A stretch of 44,203 nt of DNA. It comes from Verrucomicrobiota bacterium. Its GTDB lineage: Bacteria; Verrucomicrobiota; Verrucomicrobiia; Opitutales; JABDGR01. The translations under genes and the position numbers were made by a program. Under the pieces are notes generated by a model, which did no database searches, was not told the origin of the DNA, and saw only the letters and a program-made list of their open reading frames with translations. Location: contig JABDGR010000004.1 in assembly GCA_013285985.1 (NCBI GenBank), forward strand, positions 1 through 44,203, given 5' to 3'. How positions within the stretch are numbered: position 1 is the stretch's first letter; each line of letters starts with the position of its first letter. Shown here one piece after another: positions 7,951 through 16,960 of the stretch.

Positions 7951-8860
7951 CGAGACCGAACGCAATGCGCAGTGTCGAAAGGTTTTTATCCATGGCCCGG
8001 AAATAAGCTTCCTTGGCTGCCGCGGGTTCAAGCGGGCCGGTCGTCACCGTATCCAAACTGTAAAGCGGGCGGCCCAATTCACGGCTCAAGACTTCCGCGG
8101 CGGGATTTTTGGCGTCAATTTCCGTCAGCAGCGCCACCTGGCCGGACGCGGAACGCACGCGCACCGCCACATCGGCCAATTCGCGGGCGCTGGGGTTCTG
8201 TCCCGGCGCGGGCTCGAGAATGGCGACCATTTCCAGATTCAAGTCGCGCGCGAGATACGGCAGGGAATCATGAAAGGCCACAAAGCGGCGCACCGGCGCT
8301 GGCGCGAGCACGTCGCGCATGTGCGCAGCCAGCCCTTCCTGCCGGGTGGCATAAGCCTCGCCGTTTTTTCGGTAAAGGGACGCATGCGCGGGGTCGGCAG
8401 TTGCGAGGGCCGCGGCGATGTTGCGGGTCTGTCTGGCCGCGGTGAGGGGCGAAACCCAGAGATGGGGATTATCTTCTCCTTCGATCTTGAGCAGAGCGAT
8501 TCCCGCGCTGGCATCCACCACTTTCAATTGCGGGCATTGGGCGGCGAGTTTGCCCAGGTAGCCTTCCAAGCCAGTGCCATTGATGATAAAAACATTCGCC
8601 CCCATCAGTGTTTTCATGTCGCCGGGGGTGAGTTGGTAATCTTCGGGGCAGCCCGTAGCCGTGGGAACCAGATTGGACACCTGCACTCCGGGAACGCCGT
8701 CCGTGAGGTTGAGGAGGGTCACATAAAGCGGGTAAAACTCCGCCACTACCTGAAAATTTGCCGAAACCGGCACCAGCGAACGCGCCCCACAGGCCGCCAG
8801 GAAGGACAGCCCAACGGCCAGCACGGCCGCTCCGGCCCGACGGGGATGCAAAAAATCCAT
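7916..8860 (-). CDS. znuA: Metal ABC transporter substrate-binding lipoprotein
   Basis: A 314-aa periplasmic receptor of the ZnuA/TroA family, anchored through a lipobox (LAAC, Cys24). Two expected His ligands are present: His133 in DNPHLWVSP and His197 in VAFHDSLPY, and TEIDAKNP (about 246-253) supplies an acidic ligand. The first ligand position, usually His before Y-x-P-x-P, reads GCPEDYQLTPGD here (71-82), with Cys/Glu/Asp nearby instead. No long His-rich loop typical of high-affinity zinc ZnuA is seen. It heads znuA-znuC-znuB and lies 43 bp after a kinase gene. Specificity (Zn, Mn or other) is open. Confidence 0.88.
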   Translation of the reverse strand: MDFLHPRRAGAAVLAVGLSFLAACGARSLVPVSANFQVVAEFYPLYVTLLNLTDGVPGVQVSNLVPTATGCPEDYQLTPGDMKTLMGANVFIINGTGLEGYLGKLAAQCPQLKVVDASAGIALLKIEGEDNPHLWVSPLTAARQTRNIAAALATADPAHASLYRKNGEAYATRQEGLAAHMRDVLAPAPVRRFVAFHDSLPYLARDLNLEMVAILEPAPGQNPSARELADVAVRVRSASGQVALLTEIDAKNPAAEVLSRELGRPLYSLDTVTTGPLEPAAAKEAYFRAMDKNLSTLRIAFGLDDYSARTTAAH

Positions 8861-8879
8861 CCCACCACTATTTCGTTAA

Positions 8880-8897
8880 TGCAAGTTTATTGCAAGT
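8880..8897. promoter_or_regulatory. Direct repeat TGCAAGT-TTAT-TGCAAGT upstream of znuA
   Basis: Two identical 7-bp units repeat with an 11-bp period, about one helical turn, ending 20 bp before the znuA ATG in the only non-coding DNA between it and the kinase gene. Placement fits an operator for a metal-responsive repressor. No regulator is encoded nearby, so this is inference. Confidence 0.35.
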
Positions 8898-8903
8898 AAA
8901 AAC

Positions 8904-10034
8904 CTAGGCGTTCCCCGGCCGGGGGGCCGGGGGGAGGCTGACAGTAAAGATGCTCCCCTGCCCCGGTGTGCTGCGGGCCGTGATGGTGCCGGCCATCCTT
9001 TCCAGCAGTTCACGACACAAAACCAGGCCCAGGCCGGTACCGCGTTCCCCGGCGGTGCCCGGTTTACTGACGGGCCTGACGTCGCGCGCAAAGAGGTTGG
9101 TGAGGATGGCGGGCGCCATGCCTTCGCCTGTGTCGGCCACTTCCACCACTGCCCGGCCGTCCCGGGACAGGGAGCGCAGGGTGACCTTTCCTCCAACCGG
9201 GCTGAATTTGATAGCATTGGACAACAGATTGCGAAATACCACGTGAGCCATCCGGCGGTCGCCCCAAGCCGCGGTGGGGGCAGTCTCCAGATGCAAACCA
9301 ATCTTCTTTTGCTGGGCGGAGGGATTGAAAAGTTCCGCGAGTTCGGCCAGCAAGTTGTGCAATTCAATTTTTTCCAACCGGCACTCCATCCGGCCGGTAT
9401 GCAATTGGGACCATTCCAGAAGATTTTCCAGGAGCTGGTAAAGGTTGCGCGCAGATTTGGCCATTTCCGTCGTCGCCTCGACGACGTCCGCGTGACTAAA
9501 GTCCGGCAGATTGGTGGCCATGGCCTCGGACAAGCCAAGCAACCCGGCGAGCGGGCTGCGCAAATCATGCGCGATGATGGAAAAAAAACGGTCTTTGTCG
9601 GCATTGAGTCGGGCCAGGTCGGCGGCTTGGGCCTCGGCGTGAAGGGTTGCTTCGCGCAAGGCCAGATGCGTGCGCACGCGGGCGACCAATTCGGCGTGGA
9701 GGAATGGCTTGGTGATGTAATCCTGGCCGCCTTCGCGGAAACTGCGCACGATGTTTTCCTCGTCGGTGAGCGCCGTGATAAAGAGCACCGGCAAATTGCG
9801 TGTGGCCGGGTCGAGCCGCAGCCGGCGGCAGACCTCAAAGCCGTCCATTTCCGGCATCATGACGTCAAGCAGGATGAGGTCAGGCCGCCGGCGGGTGATG
9901 AGTTCGAGCGCCTGGGCGCCGTTGGTGGCGGCGGCCACAGCCCAATCTTCCGCCCGAAGTAACGGGCCCAGCACGCGCAGGTTCGCCTCGGTGTCGTCCA
10001 CGAGCAGGATGTAGGGCTTGCCGGATGTGGACAT
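8904..10034 (-). CDS. Response regulator-histidine kinase (REC-HisKA-HATPase)
   Basis: A 376-aa soluble signalling protein. An N-terminal receiver (about 7-122) has Asp13/Asp14, phospho-acceptor Asp57 in LLDVMMPEMDG and Lys109 in ITKPF. A coiled linker leads to a HisKA domain with His156 in IIAHDLRSPL, then a HATPase domain with NLLSNAIKF, DTGEGM and GTGLGL motifs. There is no membrane segment or DNA-binding output. It begins 29 bp after the stop of the membrane kinase upstream, so the pair is probably one operon; that kinase lacks a receiver and could phosphorylate this one. The downstream znuA gene follows after 43 bp. Confidence 0.9.
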   Translation of the reverse strand: MSTSGKPYILLVDDTEANLRVLGPLLRAEDWAVAAATNGAQALELITRRRPDLILLDVMMPEMDGFEVCRRLRLDPATRNLPVLFITALTDEENIVRSFREGGQDYITKPFLHAELVARVRTHLALREATLHAEAQAADLARLNADKDRFFSIIAHDLRSPLAGLLGLSEAMATNLPDFSHADVVEATTEMAKSARNLYQLLENLLEWSQLHTGRMECRLEKIELHNLLAELAELFNPSAQQKKIGLHLETAPTAAWGDRRMAHVVFRNLLSNAIKFSPVGGKVTLRSLSRDGRAVVEVADTGEGMAPAILTNLFARDVRPVSKPGTAGERGTGLGLVLCRELLERMAGTITARSTPGQGSIFTVSLPPAPRPGNA

Positions 10035-10063
10035 CGCGAGAAAAGGAGCAATCCGTCTTCTTA

Positions 10064-12544
10064 CTACTTGCCGACACTGAGAGGCTCAACTGCGCTGGTG
10101 GCATTCGGTCCGCGCTGAAGACGTGCGGACAATTGGGGAAAGTCGCGCAGTGAATGGGTCATTTCTTCGACTTCAAAATCGCGGGCTTGCTCCGCCAGGC
10201 GGCGGCCATAGTCGCGCAGCACCGCCGGGGTGTTTTCGCCAGCGGCGTTCGCCAGCAGATTTCCAAAATTTTCGACATCTTCAAACAGCGGTGCTTGCAG
10301 GAGGATTCTCCAGGCGTTTGTCCAGGTTCCAGCGGCGAGTTCCGCGCAGCGCTGCCAGGCGGCGATGGACTCGGGCGTAAGGGGCATGATGCGTTCGGGT
10401 CCGAGTACTCCGCTGAGGATGTTGGGCAGGGGGCGCGAAGCGGCCAACTCGCTGGCTAAAGCCGGCGCCGTTTCGTGGCAGACATGGGGAATGGTCAGGC
10501 AAAATGTGCTGCCCGAACCAACTTCGCTGCAGGCCAGAAGGGTGCCGCCCATTAACTCAGCCAGACGACGGCTGATGCTCAGACCCAGCCCCGTGCCACC
10601 ATATTTGCTCGTGCTTTGCCCGAAGCGCTGCTCAAAGGGCTGGAAGAGCCGGGCCAGTTGCTCCGGCGGGATGCCCAGGCCCGTGTCCGTGACTTCAAAA
10701 TGCAGCAGACTGAGGCCGGATGATTCCTGCTCGGCCTCCACCGTCAACACCACCTGGCCGTGTTCGGTGAATTTAATCGCATTGCCGATGAGGTTGAATA
10801 AAACCTGGCGCACCCGGACTTCATCGAGGAGGAAGTGCCCGTCGATGGGGCCGTTGAAGCGGGTCAGGATGGAAATGCCTTTTTCCTCGGTTTTCAGCGA
10901 GAAGCACTGGCCCATTTCGTTGGCCAGCGTGCGCACGTCCACCGGCGCCGGTTGCAATTCGAGCCGGCCGGCTTCAACTTTGGAAAGGTCGAGCAGGTCG
11001 TTGATCAATTGCAACAAAGTCTGACCGCTCGAAAGTATGGCCTGGGCCTGTTTCTTCATCGCCGGTTCGTGCAAATGACGCTGGAGCAGTTCCGCAAAGC
11101 CGAGGACGGAATTCATCGGCGTGCGGATTTCGTGGGAAATATTGGCGAGAAATTCGGATTTGGTGCGATTGGCCTGTTCCGCGGCCAACTTGGCCGCTTC
11201 CATCTGGGCCTCGGCCTGTTTGCGGCTGGTGATGTCCACCGCGGTGCCGAGGAAACCGCGCGGGCGGCCATCCACGGAAGTAAGCAAGGTGAAGGATAAA
11301 AACACGGGGATGCGGTGGCCGTCTTTTCGAACATAGATCCATTCGCGTTCATCCGTCCGACCGCGCCGGGCCGCATCGGCGAGGGTCTCAAAGCCCTCTA
11401 TTTTTCGTCCGGCTTGTGCCGATTGCGCGAGTGAGCGTTCGGCCACCTCGGCCGGTTCATGAATCGAGAGGAGCGGGCGGCCGAGCAATTCATTTTCCGG
11501 ATAATCCAGGAGACGTTCCGCGCCGCGGTTGACGCTGGTGATGACCCCGCGATCATCCGTAACAATCACGGAGAAATTGGAGCCGTCGAGCACCGCTTTT
11601 TGAAACGAGGACAATTCGGCCGTGGCGCGAAGCGTGCGGCGGCGTTGGGCGGCCACGGCGCCCAGTACCAGCCCGGTGCCCGCCACACAAACGATGAAAA
11701 CTTGCAGCAGGATGAGCAACTCATCGGGATTGCCGTCGGTCAGCCCGAACGCCCTGAACCCATTGATGATAAAGGCCAGAACCACCAGCACAACCGTCAT
11801 TACCGCGGTGGTCAGCGCGCGGGGCCCAAGACGCAAACCGGCCCACACGAGCAGGGGAAAAGGCAAAAACGCCAGGGGAATGTCCGAAAGGTAGTCCGTC
11901 ACCGTGGCCAAGATGAGCAGGCCAAATAAAAGAATGGTCTCACCGATGGAGGCTTCACCATCCCGCGTAGAAGAAGGCTGAACCCAGCTGAGAACGAAAG
12001 AGCCGAAAACCGCCACCCCCATGGCGCTGCCGACAAAATTGGTTATCCAGGCCAGATACATTTGACCCACGGGCAAGCGATCGCTCCAGATGAGGAAACC
12101 CACCGTCCAGGTTGAAATCATGGCCGCGCGCACCACCCCACCCCACCAGAGAAAACCCAGCACACTCTTGATTGAGCCGAAATCAATCCGGGGCCCGACA
12201 AAATGCCGCACGAGCCACACACCTGCGAGCGCCTCCATGCAACCGCCCGCGGGCACGCCAAGGGATTCAAGCCAATTGTGCGTGAAGTGATACTCTGAAA
12301 TCACGCCGGTCAGCCACATCGCCGGCCAAAGACGGTAACCGCGCCAAAGGATGATTGCCAGGGTCAACCCCGAGACCGGCCGCACTGGCGTAACGGTGGG
12401 ATTAATATTGTTGGTGGCAAAGAGCAGCCCGATTTTTTGCACATAGTGAAAAACTAGGCAGAAAAACAACAACTCACTGACATACCGAAGCCAAGGCGGC
12501 AACCGCGTCCAAGCTGCTTTTAACGATGAATCCTTCGCCTGCAT
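10064..12544 (-). CDS. Membrane sensor histidine kinase with MASE1 and PAS domains
   Basis: An 826-aa kinase from ATG 12544; an upstream in-frame start at 12625 adds 27 unlikely residues and would overlap the malQ region. The N-terminal ~300 residues form a MASE1-type sensor with about eight to ten membrane segments (for example WRGYRLWPAMWL near 68-79). A PAS domain spans about 315-440 and ends in the PAC-like FLGTAVDITSRKQAE. HisKA has His471 in [12 protein letters not shown]; the HATPase has NLIGNAIKF, DTGLGIP and GGTGLGL. The last ~110 residues are a helical tail like that often found at the end of hybrid kinases, but no receiver is present. Signal unknown. Confidence 0.9.
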   Translation of the reverse strand: MQAKDSSLKAAWTRLPPWLRYVSELLFFCLVFHYVQKIGLLFATNNINPTVTPVRPVSGLTLAIILWRGYRLWPAMWLTGVISEYHFTHNWLESLGVPAGGCMEALAGVWLVRHFVGPRIDFGSIKSVLGFLWWGGVVRAAMISTWTVGFLIWSDRLPVGQMYLAWITNFVGSAMGVAVFGSFVLSWVQPSSTRDGEASIGETILLFGLLILATVTDYLSDIPLAFLPFPLLVWAGLRLGPRALTTAVMTVVLVVLAFIINGFRAFGLTDGNPDELLILLQVFIVCVAGTGLVLGAVAAQRRRTLRATAELSSFQKAVLDGSNFSVIVTDDRGVITSVNRGAERLLDYPENELLGRPLLSIHEPAEVAERSLAQSAQAGRKIEGFETLADAARRGRTDEREWIYVRKDGHRIPVFLSFTLLTSVDGRPRGFLGTAVDITSRKQAEAQMEAAKLAAEQANRTKSEFLANISHEIRTPMNSVLGFAELLQRHLHEPAMKKQAQAILSSGQTLLQLINDLLDLSKVEAGRLELQPAPVDVRTLANEMGQCFSLKTEEKGISILTRFNGPIDGHFLLDEVRVRQVLFNLIGNAIKFTEHGQVVLTVEAEQESSGLSLLHFEVTDTGLGIPPEQLARLFQPFEQRFGQSTSKYGGTGLGLSISRRLAELMGGTLLACSEVGSGSTFCLTIPHVCHETAPALASELAASRPLPNILSGVLGPERIMPLTPESIAAWQRCAELAAGTWTNAWRILLQAPLFEDVENFGNLLANAAGENTPAVLRDYGRRLAEQARDFEVEEMTHSLRDFPQLSARLQRGPNATSAVEPLSVGK

Positions 12545-12621
12545 CACGGCGAAGATTAACAGCAACCGCCCATATTCTGCACGCCTAAACTTCGCTGGGG
12601 TGAATTCACCATATCCCCTTG

Positions 12622-12638
12622 TCAAACGAACGGTTTGA
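12622..12638. promoter_or_regulatory. Inverted repeat upstream of malQ
   Basis: TCAAAC, 5-bp spacer GAACG, then GTTTGA form a 17-bp near-palindrome ending 19 bp before the malQ ATG, inside the 113 bp divergent spacer shared with the MASE1 kinase. It could be an operator. Short palindromes arise by chance, so confidence is low. Confidence 0.25.
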
Positions 12639-12657
12639 GCATTATTGTGGCTGGTTT

Positions 12658-14274
12658 ATGCTCGCCCCGAACACGCCGCTGTTCCCATGGTTGCAAGAAC
12701 GCTCCTCCGGCATCTTGCTCCACCCGACCGCGCTGCCCGGCCCCTTCGGCATCGGCAATCTGGGCGCGCCCGCTCATCGCTTCATTGATTTTCTGGCCGA
12801 CACCCACACGCACTACTGGCAAATTTGCCCGCTGGGGCCCACGGGCTTTGGAGATTCACCCTACCAGTGTTTTTCCGCCTTTGCCGGCAACGCCTACGTG
12901 GTCGACCTGACCCCGCTGATCGAGCGGCATTTGTTAAAAGAGGACGAAGTCGCGTCCCTGCGTGCCTTGCCACAGGGCCGGGTGGATTTCGGACAGTTAT
13001 ATCAACTCTTCTGGCCGGCGCTGCGCCGGGCCTATGAGCGTTTCCAGCAGGCCCGCGATGCGCTGGCTGACTATGGCGACTTCGATCAATTTCGCGCCGC
13101 ACACCACGGCTGGCTGCATCCCTATGCTTTGTTTTCCGCGCTCAAACAGCAATTTGGCGGGCAACCGTGGACAACCTGGCCCGCCGAATGGCGCAGCTAC
13201 CGGGCCGCGTTGAGCCGGCCCCAGAGCAAGGAACTGGCCGAGGAGGTGGGCGCGCAACAGTTTTACCAGTTTCTTTTTTTCGGCCAGTGGCGCAAACTGC
13301 GCGAACACGCCGCGCGCCGGGGCGTGGGTATCATCGGCGATTTGCCGATTTTTGTCGCGCTGGACAGCGCCGATGTGTGGGCCACGCCGGAAATCTTCCA
13401 GCTCGACCACCGTACGGGGCACCCGCTGCGGGTGGCCGCCGTACCGCCGGATTATTTTTCGCCGCTCGGCCAGCTCTGGGGCAACCCGCTTTATGACTGG
13501 CAGGCATTGCGCGCCCGGCATTACGACTGGTGGATCGAGCGATTTCGATCCAACTTCGAACTTTATGACGTGGTGCGCCTCGATCACTTCCGGGGCTTTG
13601 AGGCCTATTGGTCGGTGGACGCCAAGGCCGCCGACGCTCGCGAAGGCTTCTGGGAAACCGGGCCGGGCCTGCCGCTGTTTGATGCGTTGCGAGAAAAACT
13701 GCCCCACTCCCGCATCATCGCGGAAGACCTGGGCTTCATTACCGAGCCGGTCATCGCGCTGCGCGAGGCGACGGGCCTGCCGGGCATGGCGGTGCTGCAA
13801 TTCGCCTTCGGCAGTGGCTCGGACAATTTCTACCTGCCCCATAATGTGAACCCGAACTGCGTGATTTATTCGGGAACCCATGATAATAACACCACCATCG
13901 GCTGGTATCGCACGGCCGGGCCGGTGATTCAGGACGAATTCCGCCGCTACCTGCGTTCAAGCGGCGAAGCGCCGCACTGGGATTTGATTCACGCCGCCTA
14001 CAAGTCAGTCTGCCGGCTCGCCGTCACACCGCTGCAGGACATGCTGGGCCTGGACACCGACGCCCGTTTCAACACTCCGGGCACACCCGCCGGGAACTGG
14101 CAGTGGCGCTTCGAGCATGCGCATCTCGACCACGCCTGGGATTCGCTCGCCGGGCACCTGCGCGAATTGTCAGACAATTCCGGTCGGCAGGCGCCACGGC
14201 CGATTCTGTCTCAGCGCGTGACGAATTCCTCAATCACGGAAACAAGCTCCGGGCCGGCATCTTCGAGCACATAA
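12658..14274 (+). CDS. malQ: 4-alpha-glucanotransferase (amylomaltase, GH77)
   Basis: A 538-aa cytosolic enzyme that transfers glucan segments between alpha-1,4-glucans, in maltodextrin and glycogen metabolism. It is the short amylomaltase form. Early motifs include RSSGILLHPTALPGPFGIG. GH77 catalytic motifs are present: nucleophile Asp in VVRLDHFRGFEAYW, acid/base Glu in IIAEDLGFIT, and the Asp in YSGTHDNNTTIGW. The ATG at 12658 is preferred over an upstream TTG at 12619, which would reach into the kinase frame. The family core ends near LRELSDNSGR; the frame then runs about 28 residues further, overlapping the convergent oleB by 64 bp, as if the original stop had been lost. Confidence 0.93.
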   Translation: MLAPNTPLFPWLQERSSGILLHPTALPGPFGIGNLGAPAHRFIDFLADTHTHYWQICPLGPTGFGDSPYQCFSAFAGNAYVVDLTPLIERHLLKEDEVASLRALPQGRVDFGQLYQLFWPALRRAYERFQQARDALADYGDFDQFRAAHHGWLHPYALFSALKQQFGGQPWTTWPAEWRSYRAALSRPQSKELAEEVGAQQFYQFLFFGQWRKLREHAARRGVGIIGDLPIFVALDSADVWATPEIFQLDHRTGHPLRVAAVPPDYFSPLGQLWGNPLYDWQALRARHYDWWIERFRSNFELYDVVRLDHFRGFEAYWSVDAKAADAREGFWETGPGLPLFDALREKLPHSRIIAEDLGFITEPVIALREATGLPGMAVLQFAFGSGSDNFYLPHNVNPNCVIYSGTHDNNTTIGWYRTAGPVIQDEFRRYLRSSGEAPHWDLIHAAYKSVCRLAVTPLQDMLGLDTDARFNTPGTPAGNWQWRFEHAHLDHAWDSLAGHLRELSDNSGRQAPRPILSQRVTNSSITETSSGPASSST

Positions 14275-15095
14275 TGGCCGGCATGGGGAAATTCGCGCAC
14301 CACGGCGGCGGGAAAGCGCCGGCGCCATTCCGCCAGATATACCGGTGAGAAACAAAAATCGCGCAAGCCCCAAGCCAGGAGCATGGGCTTGCCCTGAAAC
14401 TTTTCGAGCCCAGCTTCAATGGCCTGCAAAACCGGCGCGCTGGGATGATTGGATTCGAGCGGAATGTCCTGCACAAACCGCAGCACCGCCACGCGGTCCT
14501 GCCAGGAACGATAAGGAAACAGGAAACCTCGCCTGATCTCGGGGGGCAACGGGCGCACAACCGCCATGCATGCGGCCGGGCCGGCGAAACCGTTCAATCC
14601 ACGCACGAGCAACGGCCCAAGCACAGGCTCCCGGCAAAGCCGGATGCGCCTTGGACACGGGCCGGAAAATGCGGCGGTATTCATCACGACCAGCTTTTTC
14701 ACCCGGTCGGCCAGGCGCTCGGCCACCGCCAGGCCAATCGGGCCACCCCAGTCATGAACGATAAAATTTAATTTTGGCTGTGTGATCGTTGAGACGAGTC
14801 GGGCGAGATTTTCAATGTGGTCGGCGAGCCGGTAGGGAAAATTTTGCGGCTTGTCGGAAAGTCCGCAGCCGAGATGGTCGATCGCGATAACCCGGTGTTT
14901 CTTCGACAAGGATTTGACAACCTCGCGATACATGAACGACCAGGTGGGGTTGCCGTGTACACAAATCACGGCTTCGCCGGCATCGCGCGGGCCTTCGTCG
15001 AGGTAATGAATGCGGCCAGCGGGCGTCTCGAACCAGTGCGGCGCAAAAGGATACAGCGCACGCAAGTCGGGCGGCAATTCGGCGTTGGCAATCAT
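14211..15095 (-). CDS. oleB: OleB-type alpha/beta hydrolase (haloalkane dehalogenase fold)
   Basis: A 294-aa hydrolase of the Asp-nucleophile group. HGNPTW (47-52) supplies the oxyanion/halide-site residues, Asp115 in VHDWGG is the nucleophile, and His274 in PHAGHY is the catalytic base. Family members include haloalkane dehalogenases and OleB, the beta-lactone decarboxylase that forms the olefin in long-chain hydrocarbon synthesis. Sequence alone cannot fully separate these. The neighbouring oleA, 12 bp upstream in the same tight operon, makes OleB the best call. OleC and OleD, the intervening steps, are not in the window. The 3' end overlaps convergent malQ. Confidence 0.82.
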   Translation of the reverse strand: MIANAELPPDLRALYPFAPHWFETPAGRIHYLDEGPRDAGEAVICVHGNPTWSFMYREVVKSLSKKHRVIAIDHLGCGLSDKPQNFPYRLADHIENLARLVSTITQPKLNFIVHDWGGPIGLAVAERLADRVKKLVVMNTAAFSGPCPRRIRLCREPVLGPLLVRGLNGFAGPAACMAVVRPLPPEIRRGFLFPYRSWQDRVAVLRFVQDIPLESNHPSAPVLQAIEAGLEKFQGKPMLLAWGLRDFCFSPVYLAEWRRRFPAAVVREFPHAGHYVLEDAGPELVSVIEEFVTR

Positions 15096-15107
15096 CGAAT
15101 TAAAAAT

Positions 15108-16139
15108 TTACCATTGCAGCGCCATCATCTGGCAACTGAGCCCGCTGCCGATGCCCAAAAGAGCGACTTTGGAACCAGGACGCAGACGGCCTTCCTCGGC
15201 AGCCCGCGTCAAAGTGATGGGCAGTGAAACCGAGCCGACGTTGCCGAGCCAGGCGAATGTCGAAAAATCCTTGGCGTCGTCGAGGCCAAGTTTGTCAAAC
15301 AGGCGGCGTTGGTGCTGCTTGCCAACTTGATGGCAGATGACGGTATCGGGTGTTTTTTCATTCCAGCCGGTTTCCGCCTTGAAGCGCGCCCAACAACGCG
15401 CGGCAACCTCCACCCCCGCTTCCAACAAGGCCTCGCTGTCCGTTTGCATTTCGAGGCCTTCGCCGGCGGTGTCACCCTCGCATAAATTGCTCGCGGTGGT
15501 GTCGGTCTCGACAACGCTAGCGAGCAGGCGCGGGGCGCCAGGCCGGGCCAAATCTTTATGCACAACCAGAGCCGCAACCGCGCCCGCCCCGATGGTGAGG
15601 TTGGCAAAATACGACTTTATCTGCTGGCGGTCGAGCGTGCCATCGTTCAAGCGGGCAATGGTTCGCTCTACCAGCGGCCGGCCATTCTCACCCGCGACGA
15701 GTAAGGCCCGGCTCGCCTGGCCGCCTTCAATCATTGCCGCCGACACGGCCAGTCCGTTCACAAAGCCGAGGCAGGCGTTGGATAAATCGAAAATCTGTGT
15801 GTGCGGACCGAGGCCGAGCAAGCGGTGTGCGTAGGCCGCGGTAGCCGGCTCGAGACGGTCGCGGCAGACCGCGCAATGCGCGAGTAGATCGATCTCCCGC
15901 GGATTGGTTTTAGTTTGCTCGAGCAGTTTTTTCCCGGCTTCCGCCGAAGCTTGCGACGGCGCAAAACCCGCCGGCCAAAAGCGCCGCTCGCGGATGCCAG
16001 TCATCAATTCCAGCCGGCCCTCGGGCAGGCGCAGACGCTGGTAAAGCGGGGCCAGCTTCTCTTCGAGCGCGGCGGAGGTCCACGGCTCCGGCGGCAGCGC
16101 GTAGGCGAGCGCCTCAATGGCAGCCGAGGAGAATTTCAT
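15108..16139 (-). CDS. oleA: OleA-type acyl-CoA condensing enzyme (thiolase fold)
   Basis: A 343-aa homodimeric enzyme that joins two fatty acyl-CoAs head to head to a beta-keto acid. It differs from FabH by hallmark OleA features: Glu97 in [11 protein letters not shown] (the partner-subunit glutamate), Cys123 in [13 protein letters not shown], His270 in VICHQVG, Asn300 in GNVGS, and the C-terminal [13 protein letters not shown]. Length is normal. The start overlaps the end of fabI by 4 bp (ATGA), indicating translational coupling. Product chain lengths cannot be predicted. I am confident it is OleA-like, less so that the final product is an olefin without oleC/oleD nearby. Confidence 0.88.
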   Translation of the reverse strand: MKFSSAAIEALAYALPPEPWTSAALEEKLAPLYQRLRLPEGRLELMTGIRERRFWPAGFAPSQASAEAGKKLLEQTKTNPREIDLLAHCAVCRDRLEPATAAYAHRLLGLGPHTQIFDLSNACLGFVNGLAVSAAMIEGGQASRALLVAGENGRPLVERTIARLNDGTLDRQQIKSYFANLTIGAGAVAALVVHKDLARPGAPRLLASVVETDTTASNLCEGDTAGEGLEMQTDSEALLEAGVEVAARCWARFKAETGWNEKTPDTVICHQVGKQHQRRLFDKLGLDDAKDFSTFAWLGNVGSVSLPITLTRAAEEGRLRPGSKVALLGIGSGLSCQMMALQW

Positions 16140-16957
16140 GGCGCGTTCGAGGTGCCGGGCGCAGCGGGGCGGGTCGCCGCGTGCACGACCTCGCGGTCAA
16201 AATAATTCCAGTCCAGCCCGGCGTTGACGACCACGCCCTGACCATTGATGCCACTGGCGCGCGGGCTGAGGAGATACACGACGGCATCGGCCACCTCTCG
16301 TGTTTCGAGCGCTCGTTTGCGGAAGGTGAGTTTTTCAGCAAAGAGGTAATGTTCGAGATAACCCGGTATGCCGGCGGACGCGCTGGTTTTGAGCGGGCCG
16401 GCGTTGACGGTGTTGAAGCGCACCTCGGAATCCGCGCTGAAGGATTTCGCGAGCATGCGCGTGGAGGATTCGAGCGCCGCCTTGATGGGCGCCATGTAGC
16501 CGTAGTTCTCGACCGTCACCTGCGAGGAAATGCCAATGGCGACGACCGAGGCGTCGCGTTTCAGCAGGGGCTTGAACGCGCGGGCGAGTTCGACGAGTGA
16601 AAAGCAGGAAATCGCGCAAGCCTGCAAAAAATCCGCCCGCGGCGATTCGTGGAACGGCTTCACGCCCTCGCGGTAATTGGCCCAGGCGATGGAGTGGACC
16701 AGGCCGTCAAATGGCCCATGTTTCGCGGCGACTTTGGCCAGCTCGGCGGTTTGTTTCTCGTCCTCAACATCGCAGATCAGCACTGGGCGCCCGGCGAGCA
16801 ATTTGGTCAAAGATTCTTTGCGTGCGGTGGAGCGCACGCTGTAAATCACCTTCGCGCCCTCGGCTTCGAGCGTTTGTGCAACGTGCCAGGCGACGCTTTT
16901 CTTGTTGGCCACGCCGGTGACCAAATACGTGCGTCCTTCGATGCCGAGGAATGCCAT
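16136..16957 (-). CDS. fabI: FabI-type enoyl-ACP reductase
   Basis: A 273-aa SDR enzyme that reduces trans-2-enoyl-ACP with NAD(P)H, the last step of the fatty-acid elongation cycle. The cofactor motif [16 protein letters not shown] (15-30) and HSIAWANY (88-95) follow the FabI pattern. Tyr152 and Lys159 match E. coli Tyr156/Lys163 (Y-x6-K), followed by the typical NAGPLKT segment. The position of E. coli Tyr146 aligns with Gly142 in an SDR-like ISS context, so the enzyme is divergent. It lies 3 bp after fabZ and overlaps oleA by 4 bp. It may be the housekeeping reductase or one dedicated to the ole pathway. Confidence 0.87.
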   Translation of the reverse strand: MAFLGIEGRTYLVTGVANKKSVAWHVAQTLEAEGAKVIYSVRSTARKESLTKLLAGRPVLICDVEDEKQTAELAKVAAKHGPFDGLVHSIAWANYREGVKPFHESPRADFLQACAISCFSLVELARAFKPLLKRDASVVAIGISSQVTVENYGYMAPIKAALESSTRMLAKSFSADSEVRFNTVNAGPLKTSASAGIPGYLEHYLFAEKLTFRKRALETREVADAVVYLLSPRASGINGQGVVVNAGLDWNYFDREVVHAATRPAAPGTSNAP

Positions 16958-16960
16958 GGC

